Source of the DNA: an uncultured Prevotellaceae bacterium
GTDB lineage: Bacteria; Bacteroidota; Bacteroidia; Bacteroidales; Bacteroidaceae
Direction of reading: 5' to 3'
Assembly (NCBI GenBank): GCA_902770845.1
Contig: CACXUV010000048.1
Location: 1-33,988, forward strand
DNA length: 33,988 nucleotides
Below the pieces are notes generated by a model that was not told the origin of the DNA, did not search any database, and saw only the letters and a program-made list of their open reading frames with translations. Positions 7,067 to 14,334 of this stretch are shown here, in pieces. Made by a program: the position numbers and the translations under genes. The first letter of the stretch is position 1. The number at the start of each line of letters is the position of its first letter.

Positions 7067-8107
7067 ATGAAACAAACAATTCTTGTAACGGGCGGCACCG
7101 GTTTCATCGGCAGCCACACCACCGTAGAACTGCAGGAAGCAGGCTACGAAGTAGTTATCATCGACAATCTTTCGAACTCCAACGCCAACGTGATCGACGG
7201 CATCGAGAAAATCACAGGCAAGCGCCCTGCTTTCGAGAAAGTGGACTGCTGCGACTTTGAGGCACTCGAGGGCGTGTTCAAGAAATATCCCAAGATTGAG
7301 GGCATCATTCACTTCGCTGCCTCGAAGGCCGTGGGTGAGAGCGTGGAAAAGCCCCTGCTCTACTATCGCAACAACATCACCTCGCTCATCAACCTGCTGG
7401 AACTCATGCCCAAGTATGACGTGAAGGGCATTATCTTCTCCAGCAGCTGCACCGTCTACGGACAGCCCACCGAGGAGAACCTGCCCGTGACCGAGAGTGC
7501 TCCCATCCAAAAGGCACTGTCGCCCTACGGCAACACCAAGCAGATCAACGAAGAAATCATCCAGGACTACATTCACAGCGGCGCCCCCATCAAGAGCATC
7601 ATCCTGCGCTACTTCAACCCCATTGGTGCCCACCCCACCGCCTTCATTGGCGAGCTGCCCAACGGCGTGCCCATGAACCTCATTCCTTTCGTCACCCAGA
7701 CCGCCATCGGCATTCGCAAGGAACTGAAGATCTTTGGCAACGACTATAACACGCCCGACCACACCTGCATTCGCGACTACATCTACGTGGTAGACCTGGC
7801 CAAAGCCCACGTGAAGGCCATGGAGCGCGTGCTCGACAAGCCCGAGACCGACGCCGTGGAGGTGTTCAACATTGGCACAGGCCGTGGACTGTCCACCCTC
7901 GAGGTGGTCGAAGGCTTCGAGAAGGCCACAGGCGTGAAGCTGAACTGGACCTACGCACCCCGTCGCGAAGGCGACATTGAGAAGGTGTGGGGCAATGTGG
8001 ACAAGGCCAACAAGGTGCTGGGCTGGAAAGCCGAGACGCCCACCGAAGAGGTGCTCAAGTCGGCCTGGCGCTGGCAGCAGAAGCTGCGCGAAGACGGTAT
8101 TCAGTAA
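7067..8107 (+). CDS. galE: UDP-glucose 4-epimerase
   Basis: Interconverts UDP-glucose and UDP-galactose in the Leloir pathway and supplies UDP-galactose for surface polysaccharides (346 aa). The Rossmann NAD-binding motif GGTGFIGSHT lies at residues 8-17. The SDR catalytic residues appear as SSSCTVYG and SPYGNTK (Tyr-x-x-x-Lys), followed by YFNPIGAHP, all GalE signatures. The start at 7067 begins directly with MKQTILVTGGTG; an in-frame extension to 7025 would fall onto the promoter. It appears to be a single-gene unit with its own promoter and terminator. Confidence 0.95.
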   Translation: MKQTILVTGGTGFIGSHTTVELQEAGYEVVIIDNLSNSNANVIDGIEKITGKRPAFEKVDCCDFEALEGVFKKYPKIEGIIHFAASKAVGESVEKPLLYYRNNITSLINLLELMPKYDVKGIIFSSSCTVYGQPTEENLPVTESAPIQKALSPYGNTKQINEEIIQDYIHSGAPIKSIILRYFNPIGAHPTAFIGELPNGVPMNLIPFVTQTAIGIRKELKIFGNDYNTPDHTCIRDYIYVVDLAKAHVKAMERVLDKPETDAVEVFNIGTGRGLSTLEVVEGFEKATGVKLNWTYAPRREGDIEKVWGNVDKANKVLGWKAETPTEEVLKSAWRWQQKLREDGIQ

Positions 8108-8145
8108 AAAAAGAGACATTTACCAGATATTACCACTCATCTAGT

Positions 8146-8190
8146 CAGGCTGTTCCGGTGCAAGAACTGGGGCAGCCTGTCTTTGTTTGC
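8146..8190 (+). terminator. Terminator of galE
   Basis: CAGGCTGTTCCGGT (8146-8159) pairs with AACTGGGGCAGCCTG (8165-8179), using several G-U pairs, and is followed by a T-rich TCTTTGTTTG. It is a long stem with a short loop 38 bases after the galE stop. Confidence 0.75.
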
Positions 8191-8291
8191 AACTTTATCG
8201 AAAAAGGCATTCAGCATTTGAACTTCATTAAAAGATTTGAATATTTTATGAGTTTTTCCTGCAAACGCTCGCATATCTCAAAAAGAATGCG

Positions 8292-8299
8292 TACCTTTG
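8292..8299 (+). promoter_or_regulatory. -7 box of the ThiE-like gene
   Basis: TACCTTTG matches the -7 consensus and ends 33 bases before the ATG at 8333. A TTG in-frame start at 8297 would fall inside this box, which argues for the 8333 start. No good -33 element is seen. Confidence 0.55.
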
Positions 8300-8332
8300 C
8301 ACATTGAAAGAGAAATCTATCGAAAAAGAGCG

Positions 8333-8941
8333 ATGAAACTCATCATCATGACCAAAGCCACGTTTTTCGTGGAAGAAGACAAAATACTGACCACCCTCTT
8401 CGAAGAGGGCATGGAAAGCCTACACCTGTATAAGCCCCAGTCGGAACCCATCTACTCCGAACGGTTGCTTACCCTCCTGTCCGACCAATACTACAAGCGC
8501 ATCACGGTGCACGACCATTTCTACCTGTATGACGAATACGGGCTCAAGGGCATACACCTGAACCAAGCCAGCGACGAGGTTCCTGCCGGCTTTCGCGGCA
8601 ACGTGAGCCGCACGTGCCACGCCATCGGCGAACTGGCAGAAGCCAAGAAGCGCTCGTCGTATGTATTCCTGAAAACCATCTTCGACAGTCAGAGCAATCC
8701 ACTCGACAAGCAGACCATCGGCTTCGAGGCCCTCAAGGAAGCAGCCTCGCGCGGCCTCATCGACAAGAAGGTCTACGCCATGGGCGGCATCAACCTCGAC
8801 AACATCCGCACGCTCAAGGATCTGGGCTTTGGCGGCGTGGTGGTGTGTGGCGACCTGTGGAACCGCTTCAACATACACAACGAGCAAGACTACAAGGAGC
8901 TTATTGCCCACTTCCAGAAGCTGCGCAAGGCCGTTTCATGA
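8333..8941 (+). CDS. ThiE/TenI-like TIM-barrel protein
   Basis: A 202-residue cytoplasmic protein with the outline of the thiamine phosphate synthase/TenI family. LKGIHLNQ (about residues 72-79) matches the family's GVHLGQ strand, and VYAMGGINLDN (about 148-158) matches the phosphate-binding loop. The usual ThiE signatures are altered: the NDR motif reads HDH, the Asp before HLGQ is Lys-Gly here, and the family's GPxFxT stretch is not seen. It may therefore be a diverged paralogue rather than a working thiamine phosphate synthase. It has its own -7 box and lies 61 bases before prs, with no thiamine gene nearby. Fold assignment is likely; function uncertain. Confidence 0.7.
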   Translation: MKLIIMTKATFFVEEDKILTTLFEEGMESLHLYKPQSEPIYSERLLTLLSDQYYKRITVHDHFYLYDEYGLKGIHLNQASDEVPAGFRGNVSRTCHAIGELAEAKKRSSYVFLKTIFDSQSNPLDKQTIGFEALKEAASRGLIDKKVYAMGGINLDNIRTLKDLGFGGVVVCGDLWNRFNIHNEQDYKELIAHFQKLRKAVS

Positions 8942-9002
8942 CAGGCTCTGCACCATACGTTTTCCCCTGAAGAAGAAGAATCAAAACACCATAATATAAT
9001 CA

Positions 9003-9998
9003 ATGATTGAAGACATGAATAATCTCAGCATGGGCGCTTCAGCCCAAGAGGCTCTTCAAATGGGAGCCAACGATTCGTACATGGTTTTCTCGGGCACCGC
9101 CACACGCTACCTGGCAGAGAAGATTTGCCAGAGTCTGGGCTGCCCCCTGGGCAAGATGCAAATGACGAAGTTCAGCGACGGAGAGTTTGCAGTGAGCTAT
9201 GAAGAAAGCATTCGCGGACGCGACATCTTCCTGGTTCAGAGCACCTTCCCCAACAGCGACAACCTCATGGAGCTGCTGCTCATGATCGACGCTGCCAAGC
9301 GCGCATCGGCCCGCACCATCAATGCTGTGATTCCCTATTTCGGCTGGGCTCGCCAAGACCGCAAGGACAAGCCCCGCGTGAGCATTGGCGCCAAGCTCGT
9401 GGCCGATCTGCTCAGCGTGGCTGGCGTGAACCGCGTCATCACCATGGACCTGCATGCCGACCAGATTCAGGGCTTCTTCGATGTGCCCGTTGACCATCTC
9501 TACGCTTCGGGCGTCATCCTGCCCTATCTTCAGAGCCTGCACCTCGACGAGCTTGTCGTTGCCTCGCCCGACGTGGGCGGTTCCAAGCGTGCCAACACCT
9601 ACGCCAAATACCTGGGCTGCCCCCTCGTGCTGTGCAACAAGACACGCGCCCGTGCCAACGTGGTGGGCTCGATGCAAATCATTGGCGACGTGAAGGGCAA
9701 GAACGTGGTCATCATCGACGACATGGTAGACACCGCCGGCACCATCACCAAGGCAGCCGACCTCATGATGGAATGTGGAGCCCGCAGCGTCAGGGCCTGC
9801 GCCTCACACTGCGTCATGTCGGGCCCTGCCAGCGACCGCGTGCAGGAATCGGCCCTCGAAGAGATTGTATTCACCGACTCCATTCCCTACACCCAGCGCT
9901 GTGCCAAAGTCAAGCAAATCAGCGTGGCCGACATGTTTGCTGAGACCATCCGCCGCGTCATTTGCAACGAGAGCATCAGCGACCAGTACATAGTTTAA
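9003..9998 (+). CDS. prs: Ribose-phosphate pyrophosphokinase
   Basis: Makes PRPP from ribose 5-phosphate and ATP for purine, pyrimidine, histidine and NAD synthesis (331 aa). Visible motifs are KFSDGEFAV, the catalytic YFGWARQDRKDKPRVSIGAK region (about residues 115-135), the MDLHADQIQGFF metal/ribose region and the PRPP loop IIDDMVDTAGT (residues 237-247). The N-terminus has about 20 residues before the conserved core; an internal ATG at 9015 is an alternative start. It lies 2 bases before the next gene, so the two are probably co-transcribed. Confidence 0.94.
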   Translation: MIEDMNNLSMGASAQEALQMGANDSYMVFSGTATRYLAEKICQSLGCPLGKMQMTKFSDGEFAVSYEESIRGRDIFLVQSTFPNSDNLMELLLMIDAAKRASARTINAVIPYFGWARQDRKDKPRVSIGAKLVADLLSVAGVNRVITMDLHADQIQGFFDVPVDHLYASGVILPYLQSLHLDELVVASPDVGGSKRANTYAKYLGCPLVLCNKTRARANVVGSMQIIGDVKGKNVVIIDDMVDTAGTITKAADLMMECGARSVRACASHCVMSGPASDRVQESALEEIVFTDSIPYTQRCAKVKQISVADMFAETIRRVICNESISDQYIV

Positions 9999-10000
9999 TT

Positions 10001-11107
10001 ATGAAAGCAAGACATCTCTGCGGCCTGCTGCTGCTTGCACTGGTCATGACAGCCTGCCAGAAGAACGGCTACACCATCAAAGGAACCGTTGAAGGACTGA
10101 ACGACGGCGACACTCTTCTGCTCACCAACGACCTCGTAACGGGCCTGCCCACCGACACCATCATCGTCAGCGACGGACGCTTCAGCCTCAAGGGCACCGT
10201 CGACTCGGCACAGCTCTGCCTGCTCTACAAGCCTGACGCCTCGGGGGCCTCGGCCACCTTTTTCCTGGAGCCAGGCACCATCCAGATAGCCTTCTCCGGC
10301 GAAGCAGGCAAGTCTACCGTGAGCGGCACCAAGGCCAACGATGCCTGGCAGCAACTCAACGACCTCTCCATGAGCTACTACAAGCGCATGGAAGAGCAGT
10401 ACCACTCGGCCACCGACACGCAGGACGATGCCTTTGCCTCACAGCTCGACGACAACATGGCCAAGCTGCAGCAACTGCAGAACGAACTGTCGCAGAAAGT
10501 CATTGAGCTTGCCGAACAGAACATCGACAACGAGCTGGGCTACTTCATCGTGGCCAACTACACCGACGAGGCCAACCTCACACCCGAGCGCCGCCAGCAG
10601 CTCATCGACAAGATGCCAGCCAATTTCCGCGAGCGCAGCTTTGTCAAGGAGTTTCAGGAACAGATGAAGACCGCTCAGCACATCGAGAAAGGCAACATCA
10701 TAGAAGACTTCACCCTCAACAATCCTGAGGGCCAGCCTGTCAGTGCCCTCAGTCTTGTGGGCCAGAACCGAATCACCATCCTCGATTTCTGGGCCTCCTG
10801 GTGTGGCCCCTGTCGCCAGGAAACGCCCTTCATGGTGCAGCTCTACAAGAAATACCACGACCAGGGCCTCGGCATCATCGGCATCTCGCTCGACGAAGAC
10901 AACGCTGCATGGACTGCAGCCATCAAGGAACTGGGCATGACATGGCCCCAGCTGAGCGACCTCAAGGGCTGGAAGTCGCAGGCTGCCCAACAGTTCATGG
11001 TAAACTCCATCCCCTTCATGATTGTACTCGATCAGCAGGGCACCATCCTTGAGAAGGGCTTGCGCGGCCAAGACCTGGAACAATTCATCAGCGAGCAGCT
11101 CAAATGA
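10001..11107 (+). CDS. Thioredoxin-fold lipoprotein (DUF4369-type plus AhpC/TSA/TlpA domain)
   Basis: A 368-residue exported thiol-disulfide protein. The N-terminal signal ends in VMTAC with Cys19 as the likely lipidated residue. Residues about 20-110 resemble the DUF4369 beta domain common in Bacteroidetes (YTIKGTVEGLNDGDTLLL). A helical linker follows, then a TlpA/ResA-type thioredoxin domain with the redox motif W267-C-G-P-C271. Its likely role is disulfide reduction or protein maturation in the periplasm. An in-frame extension to 9962 overlaps prs and lacks the signal peptide, so 10001 is preferred. The stop overlaps the rsmG start (ATGA, 11104-11107). Confidence 0.88.
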   Translation: MKARHLCGLLLLALVMTACQKNGYTIKGTVEGLNDGDTLLLTNDLVTGLPTDTIIVSDGRFSLKGTVDSAQLCLLYKPDASGASATFFLEPGTIQIAFSGEAGKSTVSGTKANDAWQQLNDLSMSYYKRMEEQYHSATDTQDDAFASQLDDNMAKLQQLQNELSQKVIELAEQNIDNELGYFIVANYTDEANLTPERRQQLIDKMPANFRERSFVKEFQEQMKTAQHIEKGNIIEDFTLNNPEGQPVSALSLVGQNRITILDFWASWCGPCRQETPFMVQLYKKYHDQGLGIIGISLDEDNAAWTAAIKELGMTWPQLSDLKGWKSQAAQQFMVNSIPFMIVLDQQGTILEKGLRGQDLEQFISEQLK

Positions 11108-11727
11108 TACAACTACTCACCAAATATTTTCCCCACCTCACAGAACGGCAACAGCAACAGTTTGCCGCTCTTGATGCTTTGTATCACGAGTGGAACGAGA
11201 AGATCAACGTGATTTCGCGTCGCGACATCGACAACCTTTATCTGCACCATGTGCTCCACTCGCTTGCCATCGCCCGTTTCGCCAACTTTGCCCCCGGCAC
11301 CCGCATACTCGACTTTGGCACCGGCGGTGGTTTCCCCGGCATTCCCCTGGCCATCATGTTTCCCGAATGCCAGTTCAAGCTCATCGATGGCACTGGCAAG
11401 AAGATACGCGTGGCCCAAGAGGTGAGCCAAGCCATCGGACTCTCCAACTGCCAGCCCTGTCACCTGCGGGGAGAAGAAGAGAAAGGACTGTTCCACTTCG
11501 TTGTCAGCCGTGCCGTTATGCCCCTGCCCCAGCTTGTCAAGATTGTGCGCAAGAATATCTCACGCGAACAACTCAACGCCCTGCCCAACGGTGTGCTCTG
11601 CCTCAAGGGGGGCGACCTCACCGAAGAGACGCGCCCCTACAGACGCACGGTTCAGAGTTGCGAGCTCAGCCAGTGGTTCAAAGAAGAGTGGTTCCAGGAA
11701 AAATTCTGCATCTATCTTCCCCTATGA
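11104..11727 (+). CDS. rsmG: 16S rRNA (guanine-N7)-methyltransferase RsmG
   Basis: Methylates G527 (E. coli numbering) of 16S rRNA using S-adenosylmethionine; loss gives low-level streptomycin resistance in other bacteria (family knowledge). The 207-residue product has the N-terminal HLTERQQQQFAALDALYHEWNEKIN helix region in shorter form, and the SAM motif D70-F-G-T-G-G-G-F-P-G. VVSRAVMPL marks the later core. It overlaps the genes on both sides by four bases (ATGA at 11104 and at 11724), so it sits in a tightly coupled operon. Confidence 0.94.
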   Translation: MIQLLTKYFPHLTERQQQQFAALDALYHEWNEKINVISRRDIDNLYLHHVLHSLAIARFANFAPGTRILDFGTGGGFPGIPLAIMFPECQFKLIDGTGKKIRVAQEVSQAIGLSNCQPCHLRGEEEKGLFHFVVSRAVMPLPQLVKIVRKNISREQLNALPNGVLCLKGGDLTEETRPYRRTVQSCELSQWFKEEWFQEKFCIYLPL

Positions 11728-12368
11728 TCAACATCAAGACCTTTTCCTGCAACATGCTGCAGGAAAACACCTACGTCGTCAGCGACGAAACGCTGCAGGC
11801 CGTTGTCATCGACTGCGGTGCTTTCTACCCCGAAGAACGCCAGGCCATCGTAGACTATCTGCGCAACAACCAGCTGCGCCCCGTACACCTGTTGTGCACC
11901 CACGGCCATCTGGACCACTGCTTTGGCAACGACACCCTTTACAGCGAGTTCCAGCTGCAGCCCCAGTTGCATGCTGCCGATGAGTTTCTGGCCCGCGACA
12001 TGGCAGAGCAAGCCCGCAACCTCTTTGGCTTCGACTACGACCGTCCCACCCCGCCCATTGGCCATTTCATTGCCAATGGCGAGTGCATCGGCTTTGGCAC
12101 CCACCAGTTCAAAGCCCTTCACACCCCCGGCCATACCCCTGGCGGCCTGGTCTATTATTGCGCCGAGGAAGGCGCTGCCTTCACTGGCGACACCCTGTTC
12201 CGCATGAGCATTGGCCGCACCGACTTCGACGGTGGCTCATGGACCGACATGCAACACAGTCTGCGCAGCGTCTTGGCTCAGCTGCCCCCAGCCACAAAGA
12301 TCTATCCTGGCCATGGGCCCACCACCACCATTGCCACAGAGTTGGAGTACAATCCATACATGAAATAA
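11724..12368 (+). CDS. Metallo-beta-lactamase-fold hydrolase (glyoxalase II-like)
   Basis: A 214-residue cytoplasmic MBL-fold protein. The metal-binding motif is H60-G-H-L-D-H65, followed by HTPGHTPGG (second metal ligand His), GDTLF and the C-terminal PGHGP histidine. This is the pattern of small glyoxalase II-like/YcbL-type hydrolases, which usually cleave thioesters. The substrate is unknown. The start at 11724 overlaps the rsmG stop by four bases; the open frame extends further upstream only as a shadow of rsmG. It is the last gene of the prs-lipoprotein-rsmG-MBL group. Confidence 0.88.
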   Translation: MINIKTFSCNMLQENTYVVSDETLQAVVIDCGAFYPEERQAIVDYLRNNQLRPVHLLCTHGHLDHCFGNDTLYSEFQLQPQLHAADEFLARDMAEQARNLFGFDYDRPTPPIGHFIANGECIGFGTHQFKALHTPGHTPGGLVYYCAEEGAAFTGDTLFRMSIGRTDFDGGSWTDMQHSLRSVLAQLPPATKIYPGHGPTTTIATELEYNPYMK

Positions 12369-12391
12369 ATCCCCCCTATTTTTACAACAGC

Positions 12392-14062
12392 ATGAATAAT
12401 CTATTCTTTAAACACCTGCTCCTGCCTGTCATATTTTTAATACTAAGCACAGGCTGCTGCTATTCAAAATCCGTTACAATTTTAAACAAATCTCTTATTG
12501 TAAATGAATTAAGTCAAGGCATATCCATTACCTCAATTGAAGGTTATGAAAACTGGACTTTTGAAAACTGTATAACCACAGCGTTTGACGAAAACATGTA
12601 TATTCAAGCAGGCAATGGAACGAATCCAGGTTCTATTACTACGCCAACCCTTGCACCTCTAAACGGCAACTCTCGCCTTACTTTAGATGCAATTTCTTTG
12701 CAGGGCAATGATACGCTGGTAATACAAAATGAGAAAGGTACAATCATTGCAAAGCATTTCATGGAAACTGCAAACGTGAAAACAAAACTTTCTCCTACAT
12801 TATTCCGTAATGGTAATAATCTCTCAAGATTAAAGTTTACATGTATTGGACAAGACAATATTCAGCATCCTTTCATAATTGCAAATGTATCTTTATTATA
12901 CATGGACAATAATCCTGACTTCATTTTCTATGAATCGTTTAATAATGTCAATAGCGTGGGAGGTAATGATAACATATTTGATTTTTCTTCTATGTATAGA
13001 CAACATACTGACGCATATATAAATGAAGATATTTTAACACAATATATTTTCATGGATTATTTTAATAACAAAGTTCAAGATATTTATGACGCTAACAAAT
13101 GTATTTACTTGTATTCAAACAAAAAAAGCAAATATCAAATAAATCTAATTCCTCTAAAAAGAAATGCTCTTTGCAAACTATCATTTTGGGTAGCAGGTTC
13201 AGATCTAAATGAAGAATATGACAAAACGAGTTTGAAGGTTACGATAGACGAAGAAGAGTATAACAAAAAATCTTCTATAAAAAAAGGAGAGTGGAGTGTT
13301 ATTATAATTGACAAAATCAATTTAAATTCTAACTCCACCATCACCTTCCAAGGCGGTTACGTTTTCCTTGACGATGTCATGATTACCGAGGTGACAGACA
13401 CGCTTGATGAAAGCAAAGCGAACAATGAAGAGCTGCTGAGCAGCTACAGCGGAAAGACGATAAACCTGGCACTGAAACGGACGCTGCAGAAAGATATTTG
13501 GAACACGTTGTGCCTGCCATTCGAGTTTACAAATTCGAGCATCGAAGGGGCCAACATTGAAATAGAAAGGCTGAAGAGCGTGAGCGACGGGGTGTTCCAC
13601 TTCGAACCAGACGCCACCGTGCCTGCCGGAGAACCCTTCATTCTGAAGACCAGTCAGACGATTGCGAATCCCAAGTTCAACGCCGTGACCATCAGCGCAA
13701 CGACGCCTGGGACTGCCGGCGATGCTGAATCGGGCTACTACCTGAAAGGCATCTTCAGTCCCACAGCACTGAGCACCGATGGCTCCAACATTTTCCTGGC
13801 CACTGATGGAAATCTCTATACACCTGCTCCCAGCACCAACAAAATGAACGGCCTGCGCGCCTACATGGTTGTGCCCTCCACAAGCCGTGCATCACGCTTG
13901 ATGCACGACCCTTACGGCACAACTGGCATTCAGCAGCAACCCGCCACCACCAAACGGCCAACAACCTTCTACAACCTTTGGGGGCAGGCCATGGGCAGCT
14001 CATTGCAGCAACTGCCCAAGGGCATCTACATTGCCAACGGAAGAAAAATGCTCAAGAAATAA
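12392..14062 (+). CDS. Large secreted hypothetical protein with mosaic composition
   Basis: A 556-residue exported protein. An N-terminal hydrophobic signal (residues 6-21) ends near LSTGCC, so it may be a lipoprotein or a signal-peptidase-I substrate. Residues about 30-330 look like two beta-sandwich regions (for example EGYENWTFENC and FIFYESFNN openings), but I recognise no family. The C-terminal 200 residues resemble the shared C-terminal part of Prevotella/Bacteroidales surface proteins (WNTLCLPF, DPYGTTGI, final YNLWGQ...LPKGIYIANGRK). Base composition changes sharply: 13021-13080 has 11 G+C of 60, while 13861-13920 has 35 of 60. The two halves may have different origins. Confidence 0.8.
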   Translation: MNNLFFKHLLLPVIFLILSTGCCYSKSVTILNKSLIVNELSQGISITSIEGYENWTFENCITTAFDENMYIQAGNGTNPGSITTPTLAPLNGNSRLTLDAISLQGNDTLVIQNEKGTIIAKHFMETANVKTKLSPTLFRNGNNLSRLKFTCIGQDNIQHPFIIANVSLLYMDNNPDFIFYESFNNVNSVGGNDNIFDFSSMYRQHTDAYINEDILTQYIFMDYFNNKVQDIYDANKCIYLYSNKKSKYQINLIPLKRNALCKLSFWVAGSDLNEEYDKTSLKVTIDEEEYNKKSSIKKGEWSVIIIDKINLNSNSTITFQGGYVFLDDVMITEVTDTLDESKANNEELLSSYSGKTINLALKRTLQKDIWNTLCLPFEFTNSSIEGANIEIERLKSVSDGVFHFEPDATVPAGEPFILKTSQTIANPKFNAVTISATTPGTAGDAESGYYLKGIFSPTALSTDGSNIFLATDGNLYTPAPSTNKMNGLRAYMVVPSTSRASRLMHDPYGTTGIQQQPATTKRPTTFYNLWGQAMGSSLQQLPKGIYIANGRKMLKK

Positions 14063-14084
14063 AATCACATCACAAGAAAACTTT

Positions 14085-14125
14085 CACGAAACAATCGCAC
14101 ACGAAGAAACAATCGTGCACGAAAA
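14085..14125 (+). repeat. Short CACGAA repeats before a small gene
   Basis: CACGAA occurs at 14085, 14100 and 14118, each followed by A-rich sequence and, for the first two copies, CAATCG. Spacings of 15 and 18 bases are both multiples of three, and the frame of the following small gene is open through them. CACGA (14100) and TCGTG (14113) can also pair. Confidence 0.55.
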
Positions 14126-14138
14126 AACATTCTGTAAC

Positions 14139-14321
14139 ATGAAATCAAACTATCAAAAGCCCACCACGGAAGTTATTGCCATCAAGATGGAATCGCATCT
14201 GACAGCCATAAGCACTCCCGACGCCAACGACCTAGACACGAACCAGGCGCATGAAAATGGCAATGCCGGCTATGCTGCATCGCGCTACATGCGCCAGTCC
14301 ATTTGGGATAGCAACGAATAG
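14139..14321 (+). CDS. Small hypothetical protein, 60 aa
   Basis: A 60-residue product beginning MKSNYQKPTTEVIAIKMES. It resembles the many small Bacteroidales proteins that start with a Lys-rich Tyr-x-Lys-Pro motif, followed by alternating hydrophobic residues and a small/Ser-rich stretch (TAISTPDAN). The function of such proteins is unknown to me. The remainder is polar with Asn, Asp and Gly. It follows the secreted protein by 76 bases on the same strand, so the two may be co-expressed. It ends 13 bases before the stop of the convergent nucleotidase gene. An in-frame start at 14031 inside the upstream gene is less likely. Confidence 0.6.
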   Translation: MKSNYQKPTTEVIAIKMESHLTAISTPDANDLDTNQAHENGNAGYAASRYMRQSIWDSNE

Positions 14322-14334
14322 CGTCTTTTTCTGT

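Noticed and set aside
11190..11723. N-terminal extension of the MBL-fold hydrolase
   Set aside because: It lies in another frame of rsmG and reads Arg/Pro/His-rich text; the family starts at the ATG at 11724, which overlaps the rsmG stop by four bases.
12083..12391. N-terminal extension of the secreted protein
   Set aside because: It is a shadow of the MBL-fold gene; the ATG at 12392 is followed directly by a signal peptide.
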